NCBI GenBank assembly: GCA_038527485.1
Contig: JBCBFT010000022.1
Location: forward strand, 13,303-77,302
DNA: 64,000 nucleotides
Direction: 5' to 3'
Source: JALEFZ01 sp038527485
Lineage (GTDB): Bacteria; Bacteroidota; Bacteroidia; J057
The position numbers were made by a program, and so were the translations under genes. The notes under the pieces were generated by a model. The model saw only the letters and a list, made by a program, of their open reading frames with translations. It was not told where the DNA came from and did no database searches. Shown here in pieces: positions 9,330-16,521 of the stretch (position 1 is the first letter of the stretch; each line of letters begins with the position of its first letter).

Positions 9330-12300
9330 CTAAAGCGGAATTTCCACAAAGAATTTGGTCCATTTGCCATAACTGGACTCGAAGCGTATGCTCCCATTGA
9401 AAATGATGGATAAAATTTCTCTCACAAAATAGAGTCCCAGTCCAATCCCATCTTCTCTGTCTGAATGGCGATAATCAAAAATCATTTCACCACGCCTTTT
9501 ATCGATCCCTATCCCGTTGTCCCACACCGTTAAAATAAACGTATCTTCTGTACTTTCGTTCGCGATCCGAATCAGTCCTTCCTGCCTCGAATCAGGGTTT
9601 TCGTCGATGGCTTTGACAGAGTTAGAGAAGAGGTTGTATACAATCATACTGAACAACTGCGGGTCCCCCTCTAGCTCGAGTAATCGATTAAACCCTTCTT
9701 GCTCAAAGCGAATTTCTGAAATATGCTGGAACCGCTGCTTCTGAGATTCGGCCCGAAACTTCTCAATATTCTGACGTATGATGGGGCGTACATTGAAGAC
9801 TTCGTTTTTGCGATTCTTAAAATCGAACTTGTCCAGTAACTGCTCGATACTGCGCGCATTGCGTCCTACCTGACGAAACAAGAGTTGGAATTTTCCCTTC
9901 ATCGCCCTTGATAGAGAAGGATATATTTGCTCCTTGATCTCATCCTCCATGATGGCAATCTCGATCAGATTGTTTCGGATGTCGTGATTGATTCCTTGTG
10001 CCAATGTAAAGTAGACCTTTTCATACCCTTCGTTCTTTTTATGGGCTTCCACCGCATCTTTTTCTGCATTCTGAGCACGAGATTGTGCCTGCTCGATGTA
10101 GGTTCCCGTAATCAAGGCATTGACCGTCAAATAGCGAAAGGCTTTGATGAAGGTCTTCAGGCCATGTTCAAACCTGCGGGGATTTCTGTAGTGGATCAGT
10201 AAAACTCCCAGGTCTTGCTTCCTAAATTCCAGCTTAATCGCGGCTATAGAAGCCAACGCTTCTTTCTCCCAAAAGCTCCTCTCAAAAAGGCCTCCTGAAT
10301 CAATCGCATGGGAGCGAAGGAACTGCTCAAAGTCTGCTTGCTTATGAAAATACTGAGTGCCACTGCGCAGAATCGCATTTGCCAGTGCAAAAGAATCGCG
10401 CATCTCGGCTTCTTGGGCAAACTCCTTACGATGGTCTTGATGGAGGAAGACACCCGAATGAATCCCTTCACGCTTGGCGATATTTTTCTCTTTTCTTGGA
10501 AATAATTGGATCAGATCCGCATCTAGGATTTCTATGCCTTTATCTGTGAGTGTCTGTAAATATGAGGCGTAGGAGGGCTCTGATAGCTGTTCGCTGAGCA
10601 GGGTAAGTTGATTGATGATCTGAAACATCTGGAGGGTCATGCCTCCCTTTTGGGTGATCATGTTGAGGAGGAGGTAGTCCTCAGGGGCGAGATCGGGCTC
10701 CGCCACTTTAGAAAATAGGGTAATCAACCCTACGATACGTGTATCAGATATGACAGGAACAAAGATCCCCGAGCGCAACCCATGTGTGGAAAGCAATGCC
10801 CGGAAATCGGGAAAATATTGTCTTAGCTGAGATGCTTGCAGGACCAAGCTTGCCTCTTTCCCTCTCGTATATTTAGGTCCGCGCCCCTTGGCCCTTGGGA
10901 GAAAATATTCTTCTTCATTGATCGAAACTATCTCAAAGCCTCTCCTCAAGGCAAAGGGAATGATTTCTTTTCCCCTCAAATTTAACTCTCCTGGAATCTC
11001 GTGATAGGCTTGTTGAAAGAAGGTATGCTCTCGCTGCTTACGTTCCCATGCAATGATGTAGGGGGTCTGAAAATAATTTTTGAGAAAAGAGACAATCGGT
11101 TGATAGATTTCCTCTGCTTCAAAAATCCCAAAAGGACGGACCAATCCCTGAAGGGAATAATTGACACGTTTGAGCGTAAAATCCTTGGCGATCTCCTGGG
11201 CATATTTTTCTAGTACACGGGCTTTTTTCAAGTCAAAATGATTTTCCCGTCGATCATACAAATTGATCGCTCCGAGTGTACGCCCTTGATAGTGCAAAGG
11301 AATAGATAGCTGAGACTTTGCCCCTTTATAGCCTACTATGATAGCTATTTGATTGCTTGGAGATGTCCAATAAGATTCTCCTGTCTGGATTACGTGGCGA
11401 AATATTTCTGTTGGGGAAGGTGTTTGGTTTACGCGATCCAACCTATCCTTGGTAAGTACTTCTTCTTCTACTTTAAAGACGATGGGACGTTCGGGCAGCC
11501 ATTGATCCTGCTGACCAAAAGGAATCAGCGCAACATCGCCTCCCATATCGGCGTGAACCAACTGCGCAAGCTCTTGAAGAATGGCCTGAAGGTACTGATC
11601 AGGGTCTTCTATCTGAATAAACTGATCCAAAGTCTCTTTGATCCTTAGATCTTCCTCTATCTCGAATCCCCTAAAAAAAGGCTGGGCACAATTGTCAATG
11701 TAGAGTTTGAGTTCGATCAAGTCGGCATACGAGAAGGTCTTGCCCGTCTGCTTGTGGTACCCCACTTCGAAAACGCCTAAAGCATAATCACGATTCCCTC
11801 CTGCGCGTTCGAGTCGTTTTTTCATAGGAATGAACAAGCGAACCAGTTGATCGTGTCCAAACTTTCGATACACCTCTGGATCAAAATGAGGATCTTTGCC
11901 AATCTCTACTACGATCTCTTCTTGAATATCTCCCTCCAGATTCGCCAGCACTTGAATATGATGGCCATCGACTTTGAGGACAGCGTCACCTGCCACCGTG
12001 TAGGGTAATACATCTGCATCGGTGAGCGCAAACTGGCGATTCAGCTTGTCACTTTGCCAAGCGGTAGGGTCGACAGGAGAATCCTTCCTACTCGCATTGT
12101 ACTTGACTTTGATGGTACGATCGAGATGGTCTACTAGGGAGAGACTCGCATAATCCAGCCCGAAGAAATCGATCATTTCCTGAACGGCGATCTGACATAC
12201 TTCATCCAGATTTTCTTTCCGTGAAAGGGCGTTGATTCGATGATGTAGGGGAATGATGTGCTCGGGATATTGTTTAAGTTCTTTCACACGAGAAAGCAAC

Positions 12301-12473
12301 TGCTGCGGTTCAGCCGTATTCAAATCCAATTGCTGAATAAGTCCTTCGTACGTGTTTTCCCAATCTTCTCTTACGGACTTTGATTTCGCTTGCTTCTGCC
12401 ACATCCACAGCCAGGCAGTCCCCATTATCAGAATGGTGATCCCCAGCACTATATGTAAAATATCTACTGGCAT
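9330..12473 (-). CDS. Large multi-GAF sensor histidine kinase
   Basis: 1047 residues with one N-terminal membrane helix (about residues 5-25, LGITILIMGTAWLWMW). A long series of GAF-like sensor segments occupies roughly residues 70-800; recognisable cores include LSIPLHYQGRTLGAINLYD and GIFVPVISDTRIVGLITLF. A coiled-coil leads to the phospho-acceptor box INHDIRNN with H830. The ATPase domain has an N-box (NLFSNSVKAIDEN, near 947), DNGIGI near 984 and GIGLGLYFVREI near 1009. No receiver is attached; the partner is the receiver protein encoded 26 bp downstream. The ligand is unknown. The call as a histidine kinase is firm; the number of GAF domains is an estimate from length. Confidence 0.88.
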   Translation of the reverse strand: MPVDILHIVLGITILIMGTAWLWMWQKQAKSKSVREDWENTYEGLIQQLDLNTAEPQQLLSRVKELKQYPEHIIPLHHRINALSRKENLDEVCQIAVQEMIDFFGLDYASLSLVDHLDRTIKVKYNASRKDSPVDPTAWQSDKLNRQFALTDADVLPYTVAGDAVLKVDGHHIQVLANLEGDIQEEIVVEIGKDPHFDPEVYRKFGHDQLVRLFIPMKKRLERAGGNRDYALGVFEVGYHKQTGKTFSYADLIELKLYIDNCAQPFFRGFEIEEDLRIKETLDQFIQIEDPDQYLQAILQELAQLVHADMGGDVALIPFGQQDQWLPERPIVFKVEEEVLTKDRLDRVNQTPSPTEIFRHVIQTGESYWTSPSNQIAIIVGYKGAKSQLSIPLHYQGRTLGAINLYDRRENHFDLKKARVLEKYAQEIAKDFTLKRVNYSLQGLVRPFGIFEAEEIYQPIVSFLKNYFQTPYIIAWERKQREHTFFQQAYHEIPGELNLRGKEIIPFALRRGFEIVSINEEEYFLPRAKGRGPKYTRGKEASLVLQASQLRQYFPDFRALLSTHGLRSGIFVPVISDTRIVGLITLFSKVAEPDLAPEDYLLLNMITQKGGMTLQMFQIINQLTLLSEQLSEPSYASYLQTLTDKGIEILDADLIQLFPRKEKNIAKREGIHSGVFLHQDHRKEFAQEAEMRDSFALANAILRSGTQYFHKQADFEQFLRSHAIDSGGLFERSFWEKEALASIAAIKLEFRKQDLGVLLIHYRNPRRFEHGLKTFIKAFRYLTVNALITGTYIEQAQSRAQNAEKDAVEAHKKNEGYEKVYFTLAQGINHDIRNNLIEIAIMEDEIKEQIYPSLSRAMKGKFQLLFRQVGRNARSIEQLLDKFDFKNRKNEVFNVRPIIRQNIEKFRAESQKQRFQHISEIRFEQEGFNRLLELEGDPQLFSMIVYNLFSNSVKAIDENPDSRQEGLIRIANESTEDTFILTVWDNGIGIDKRRGEMIFDYRHSDREDGIGLGLYFVREILSIIFNGSIRFESSYGKWTKFFVEIPL

Positions 12474-12513
12474 ACCGTATGGTATTCGGTATTTTGATAC
12501 AATTCGTTTTGGG

Positions 12514-13041
12514 TCAAGTAGATCTCTTGCTATTTCTTCTCATCAGCAACATTCCTCCTAAAATCAACATCCCAAATACAAGAAATCCAATCTCGGAGAG
12601 GGCTGCTACAAATGCAGTAAGGACAACAGGTATGGTCGCTAAGAAGAGACCCGCCACAATCCCTATTTTCGCCCATATTTTCCTTTGGGGTTTCTTCCAC
12701 TTTGCCTTATTGAGTCGTTTCCAGCTCCGAATCCCCCATATCCAGGCAAAAACGCCACATGCCAACCAGCCTGCGATAGCAAGCAGGGCAAGATTCCCCA
12801 GCGAACCCAGCGCAAAATAGATGATCCCATAAAAGGAATAGTTCGCAAGTCCGCCTAAGCCAAGAACCCAAGAAGGATGGGGAGCTCGATTCATTTCTTG
12901 CGGAATGAAAGTAGAAGAAATCTCAGAAACAGAGGGATCAGCGATGGCATTCTGAATGTGGGGGACATTCATATTTCCTTTTGTTGGCAGACTCCAACCC
13001 GCAATCATCACGGTAAGTAACAGGAAGAGACGATTTTTCAT
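12514..13041 (-). CDS. Four-helix membrane protein upstream of the kinase gene
   Basis: 175 residues and not assigned to a family. It has an N-terminal signal or helix (LFLLLTVMIAGWSL), a short polar stretch, then about four membrane helices: YGIIYFALGSLGNLALLAIAG, ACGVFAWIWGI, GIVAGLFLATIPVVLTAF and EIGFLVFGMLILGG. The last is followed by a basic tail (MRRNSKRST). A basic KRLNKAKWKKPQRK loop separates helices. It starts the leftward run and ends 40 bp before the sensor kinase, so co-transcription is plausible and a sensing or anchoring role for the kinase is possible, but only by position. Confidence 0.65.
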   Translation of the reverse strand: MKNRLFLLLTVMIAGWSLPTKGNMNVPHIQNAIADPSVSEISSTFIPQEMNRAPHPSWVLGLGGLANYSFYGIIYFALGSLGNLALLAIAGWLACGVFAWIWGIRSWKRLNKAKWKKPQRKIWAKIGIVAGLFLATIPVVLTAFVAALSEIGFLVFGMLILGGMLLMRRNSKRST

Positions 13042-13160
13042 GTAGTAATCCTGAAAAGCTGTATGAACAGGTTAATATATAGAAATATTTTATATGACTA
13101 TAAGATAAGAAGCATGGATTTGGCTGCCCATAAGTCATTGACTTACTTTGTCGCCAAAAC

Positions 13161-13673
13161 ATGCATCTCAACATAGAAATCAAGGCCCGAACCACTCGTC
13201 ACGAAGCCATTCGGAAAACGCTTCAAGACCTCTCGGCACGATCTGTCGGCTTAGACCATCAGGTAGATACTTATTTTCACTGTGAAAATGGCAGGCTGAA
13301 ACTTCGCCAAGGCAACATAGAGCAGTCCCTAATTCACTACAATCGCAGCGATCAGGCAGGTCCCAAGGCTTCACATGTGCACTTATTTCATCCTCAAAAT
13401 GGAACCGAAGAACTCAAAGCGGTCCTTGTATCAGCCTATGGCATCTGGAAAGTCGTAGACAAAAAGCGAGAGATCTACTTTGTAGACAATGTGAAGATTC
13501 ATCTGGACAAGGTAGAAGGCTTAGGAACTTTTGTAGAAATCGAAGCGATAGATAAGGATGGCAGTGTAGGGCAGGAGAAACTGCATGCGCAGTGTGCCCA
13601 TTTCATGGACCTCTTTGAGATTGCTGAAGGGGATTTACTCAGCAGTAGCTACAGCGACATGATAAATACGTAG
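13161..13673 (+). CDS. CYTH-domain protein (class IV adenylate cyclase / thiamine-triphosphatase-like)
   Basis: 170 residues forming a single CYTH domain, which binds triphosphorylated ligands with divalent metal in a beta-tunnel. Visible are the N-terminal acidic/basic start (NIEIKARTT), the DHQVDTYFHCENGRLKLRQG strand with its RLKLR cationic pair, EELKAVLVSAYGIWKVVDKKREIYF, and the C-terminal GTFVEIEAID acidic strand. Adenylate cyclase, polyphosphatase and ThTPase activities all occur in this family. The start is the ATG giving MHLNIEIKA; the first strand reads NIEIK rather than the usual ExExK. The TAG stop lies inside the GTAG leader of a palindromic repeat. Confidence 0.85.
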   Translation: MHLNIEIKARTTRHEAIRKTLQDLSARSVGLDHQVDTYFHCENGRLKLRQGNIEQSLIHYNRSDQAGPKASHVHLFHPQNGTEELKAVLVSAYGIWKVVDKKREIYFVDNVKIHLDKVEGLGTFVEIEAIDKDGSVGQEKLHAQCAHFMDLFEIAEGDLLSSSYSDMINT

Positions 13674-13752
13674 GACCACCGCCATAGCGTGGTCACCCTT
13701 GATAAAATCATCACCGCCATGGCATGGTCACCACCCTAATAAAATCATCGCC
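13670..13752 (+). repeat. GTAG-led palindromic repeat and second diverged unit after the CYTH gene
   Basis: GTAG (13670-13673) contains the CYTH stop codon and is followed at once by the hairpin GACCACC..GCGTGGTC (13674-13694). A second unit beginning CACCGCCATGGCATGGTCAC near 13712 repeats the first with a few changes, including the shared tail ATAAAATCATC; the spacing is about 36 bp. This is the layout of REP sequences associated with TnpA-REP (RAYT) transposases, although no such transposase gene is present here. Confidence 0.6.
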
Positions 13753-13779
13753 CCATCGTGAGCGATTATTGCACAAAAA

Positions 13780-13815
13780 ACCCAGAGAGAAAACGAACTG
13801 GTTTTCTGTCTGGGT
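13780..13815 (-). terminator. Intrinsic terminator of the DUF2007-like gene
   Basis: The stem ACCCAGA/TCTGGGT continues inward with AGAAAAC/GTTTTCT around a short loop. On the - strand it is followed by TTTTTT, then GTGC. It lies about 50 bp beyond the stop codon of the leftward gene at 13865. Confidence 0.75.
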
Positions 13816-13864
13816 CTCCGTAATAGGAAATGTAAGGCTAGCCTATAGCTAACGAAAATATCCT

Positions 13865-14275
13865 TTACTCGCCTCCTTGTTCGATCATGAGGCCCCTCAA
13901 AAAGAAGCAGATACCTGCAGCAGCCAATCCGCAAGGCACCCAAAAGAAGTCCGAGCCAATAGATCCGTATTGACTAAATGTTGTCAACACTCCAGAAATG
14001 GCAATTGCCGCACCTCCTAGCATGAGTCCTTCGCCTTTTTGGGATACCTTGGGTCCTAGATCCAGCTCTTCCCATAGCTCAGCAACTGCATCTACGTCCT
14101 CAGGAGCCACTTTGAGCAATACTTCTCCATCTTTTCCTCTTTTTTCCGCTAATGCATCAAATAAATCTAATGTCTCTAATTCAGACCGTATCCCTCTCTG
14201 GCGCAATAGTCCAGCATGTCGATGAGCAAGCACGGTATCACGATACCGTGCTACAGTAACCATTTTTTCCTGCAT
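13865..14275 (-). CDS. DUF2007-like domain membrane protein
   Basis: 136 residues. The first ~70 residues resemble the DUF2007 'putative signal-transducing protein' fold: VTVARYRDTVLAHRHAGLLRQRGI, then LLKVAPEDVDAVAELWEELDLG, a ferredoxin-like beta-alpha-beta arrangement. Two predicted membrane helices follow (LMLGGAAIAISGVLTTF and FWVPCGLAAAGICFFLRGL). The first ATG was kept; MVTVARY five codons in is an alternative. It stands alone with its own terminator. Function is unknown in this family. Confidence 0.6.
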   Translation of the reverse strand: MQEKMVTVARYRDTVLAHRHAGLLRQRGIRSELETLDLFDALAEKRGKDGEVLLKVAPEDVDAVAELWEELDLGPKVSQKGEGLMLGGAAIAISGVLTTFSQYGSIGSDFFWVPCGLAAAGICFFLRGLMIEQGGE

Positions 14276-14476
14276 GATGCAATTCGATTAATAAATTCCA
14301 GTCTTGTCCTTGGAATATAAAATACCAAACACCCTTCAACTTTCAAAACATATTCAATCATCCCTATGGAGAAAAATAGTTGCCTTGACGTAAGGTATTT
14401 TTTCAGTTTGTAAGAAAGATTGGGTTGGTCAAACTCTCCGTAAAATCATGTATTTTATCCTATCAAAACAAATTTC

Positions 14477-14977
14477 ATGCTCAACTACAGACTCATTCAT
14501 CCCACAGATGCCGAAGCTTTTCTTTCCCTACTTTCAGACATTGAGCATGACTCGCCATACGTACTTTACAAGCCAGGTGAAAGAAAGACTACCATTGCGA
14601 AGCAAATGGAAGAGATCGAGGAGATTCGAAAAGCGAAAAACAGCCAAATGTGGGTAGTCGAAGAAGGAGACCAGTTAGTCGGCTGGTTGGGGGCCTTTGG
14701 GGATAAACACAAAAGGACAGCGCATACAGCAATGATCGGATTAGGCGTACGGTCTGGTTATCGAAACCAAGGGATTGGCAGAAGACTCTTCAAAATTCTG
14801 GATCTTTGGGCCCGAATGGGGCCTATACGCAGGCTGGAACTGATCGTTCATGTGGACAACGATCCAGGCATTCATCTGTATGAAAAAATGGGGTTTCGGA
14901 TTGAAGGCCTGAAAAAGGGGTCCTATTTGATAGAGGGGGAATTAACGGATGAATATTTGATGGGAAAATTGTTGTAA
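14477..14977 (+). CDS. GNAT-family N-acetyltransferase
   Basis: 166 residues covering the full GNAT fold. The acetyl-CoA pyrophosphate loop is RSGYRNQGIGRRLFKIL (Q/RxxGxG) near residues 94-110. It is followed by LELIVHVDNDPGIHLYEKMGF, where the N and Y in the VxxxNxxAixLYek-type motif support a RimI/SpeG-like acyltransferase. The substrate is unknown. It is a single gene; the region downstream is a 17-bp tandem array. Confidence 0.87.
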   Translation: MLNYRLIHPTDAEAFLSLLSDIEHDSPYVLYKPGERKTTIAKQMEEIEEIRKAKNSQMWVVEEGDQLVGWLGAFGDKHKRTAHTAMIGLGVRSGYRNQGIGRRLFKILDLWARMGPIRRLELIVHVDNDPGIHLYEKMGFRIEGLKKGSYLIEGELTDEYLMGKLL

Positions 14978-14999
14978 ATGGACTTGCTTATGTAGGGAT

Positions 15000-15084
15000 G
15001 TGGCTTGTTTGGAGACGTGGTTCGTTTGGAGATGTGGCTTGTTTGGAGACGTGGTTCGTTTGGAGATGTGGCTTGTTTGGAGAT
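15000..15084. repeat. Tandem array of 17-bp units
   Basis: Five head-to-tail 17-bp units alternate between GTGGCTTGTTTGGAGAC and GTGGTTCGTTTGGAGAT. Each ends in GGAGAY+GTG, which is the left half of the palindrome that follows at 15080-15101. The array therefore looks like an expansion of half a REP-like palindrome. It lies between the convergent GNAT and YraN genes and has no coding frame of interest. Confidence 0.85.
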
Positions 15085-15104
15085 GTGATAAATCACGTCT
15101 CTAC
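15080..15104 (-). repeat. GTAG-led palindrome overlapping the YraN stop codon
   Basis: On the - strand, GTAG (15104-15101) is followed by GAGACGTGAT..ATCACATCTC, a 10-bp stem with one imperfect pair and an AA (plus-strand) loop at 15090-15091. The TAG of GTAG is the in-frame stop of the YraN gene (CTA TGG TAG). This is the REP-like layout. Confidence 0.6.
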
Positions 15105-15484
15105 CATAGGGGATCGGTCATGCGGAAGGCGTCCTCTATATGGTGGATCAGCGGATCCTCTGGCTTGTTCATATTGATGGCAATGATGTCAAACCGCATG
15201 GGTACGGTCCACATATTCTTCTCGTGGAGATAGGCATCAACCGTTTTGAAGAGCATCTTCTTCTTGCTAGCTGTAACGGCTTCTTCTGGAAAGCCCCAGG
15301 CTTCACTCGATCGTGTCTTCACCTCCACAAACACCAGCTCGGCTGGCTCGATCCGCAGGGCCACCAAGTCTATTTCTCCTTTTTGGAAACGATAGTTGCG
15401 ATCCAGAATATGATACCCCTTGGCTTCCATGAATCCAGCTGCAACTTCTTCTCCTGCCTTCCCCAATTCGTTATGTGCCGCCAT
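15101..15484 (-). CDS. YraN family (UPF0102) nuclease-fold protein
   Basis: 127 residues, the usual length of this family. It has a restriction-endonuclease-like core: GKAGEEVAAGFMEAKGY at the N-terminus, FQKGEIDLVAL with the catalytic-type E and D, and LVFVEVKTRSS with the ExK pair. The fold suggests a nucleic-acid-processing role; the cellular function of YraN is not settled. The ATG at 15484 gives the canonical start. A TATCTTTG box 17 bp upstream (- strand) fits a -7 element. The gene ends in the GTAG of a REP-like palindrome. Confidence 0.87.
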   Translation of the reverse strand: MAAHNELGKAGEEVAAGFMEAKGYHILDRNYRFQKGEIDLVALRIEPAELVFVEVKTRSSEAWGFPEEAVTASKKKMLFKTVDAYLHEKNMWTVPMRFDIIAINMNKPEDPLIHHIEDAFRMTDPLW

Positions 15485-15513
15485 AATTATGTTTTGCTCA
15501 CAAAGATAAGCGA

Positions 15514-16185
15514 CTAGTAGCGATAATCCCTCCCCTTGACTTTGAATCCTGGTGGGATACGAAACTGAGCTAACTCGAAACTCGAAGATCCAATCGATAC
15601 CAGATCAGTCAACACAGACAAACCTTTCTGTTTCTTGATGGTGCGTAGCGGAATGCGTCCCTCCAAACCAGGAGCAAGCCAGCTGGCCTTGGAACGTGTA
15701 TCTGAAGGATAAGCACCTGCATCTACCCGATAGTCGTCATTGACATAATACAAAAACTCCGTTCCATCTTTGACCATGCGGTATTCCTGACATTGGATGC
15801 CCTTCAGTTCTAGCGTACCACCTGTAGGTTTGGCCTGAATGTTGGCGACTTCTTTCTGCGGCTTGGCCATGTCGCTGTGAGCTGAGTAACGATAAGCCAG
15901 GCGATTGGACATATCAATGCTGAACTGATAATTAGAATCCGCAATGAAGAGGAAAGTCTTGGGATACATCCCTCCCCCCAATTGTACAATATAATCGGCA
16001 TCCTTGATGTGGATGGTCATTTTGTCGTTGGGTTCGTTGCGCTTGATCATTTCCGCATTAGGTCCCTGAAATTCAATTTTATACCTCACCGTCCCCTCAA
16101 AAAAGCTGTCGCGTGTCTGGGCAAATACGGTCATTCCCAAAAGTAATCCGCCGAAAAAAATGATCAATTTGATGGTGATGTTCAT
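15514..16185 (-). CDS. Secreted protein, possibly DUF4412-like
   Basis: 223 residues with a clear signal peptide (IIFFGGLLLGMTVFAQ) cleaved near residue 23. The mature part is beta-rich: FFEGTVRYKIEFQGP, MTIHIKDADYIVQL, GGTLELKGIQCQEYRM and EFLYYVNDDYRV. This organisation recalls DUF4412 / GLPGLI-type periplasmic proteins of Bacteroidota, but I cannot assign it firmly. It lies 29 bp upstream of YraN on the same strand, so the two may share a transcript. No catalytic motif is seen. Confidence 0.6.
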   Translation of the reverse strand: MNITIKLIIFFGGLLLGMTVFAQTRDSFFEGTVRYKIEFQGPNAEMIKRNEPNDKMTIHIKDADYIVQLGGGMYPKTFLFIADSNYQFSIDMSNRLAYRYSAHSDMAKPQKEVANIQAKPTGGTLELKGIQCQEYRMVKDGTEFLYYVNDDYRVDAGAYPSDTRSKASWLAPGLEGRIPLRTIKKQKGLSVLTDLVSIGSSSFELAQFRIPPGFKVKGRDYRY

Positions 16186-16521
16186 ATACGAATACCTGTG
16201 TGTTTAATAAGATTTGAAGATGAGCGACATGAGACGAAAGACTTCCAACATAAGTTATCCATCTACTTTACTCTTATTTTTCAAAGTAAAAACCAACTCC
16301 ACTACAGATACAATTTAAGTATCCTTTTCCCTCCTGCTCAAGTATAAGGATAAGGCCTGGAAATGTTACAACGTCTACCTGTTAAAAATATGCTAAAAGG
16401 AGATACGTAGGAGAAGGTTTGAAGGAACGGAATACGTCAGCTTCTCTTTTCTTTACTTTTTCCTCACTTTCTTCAAACTTAGCCTGTCCAAACGAGTTAT
16501 ATAGCGAAAATTGAATCTGAA
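16186..16521. other. 336-bp divergent promoter region
   Basis: Lies between the leftward secreted-protein gene and the rightward UbiD-family gene. It must hold promoters for both. I see no clean TAnnTTTG box, no hairpin and no small coding frame. Confidence 0.4.

Noticed and set aside
15000..15084. 17-bp direct repeats considered as a CRISPR array
   Set aside because: The units are contiguous with no spacers and there are no cas genes.
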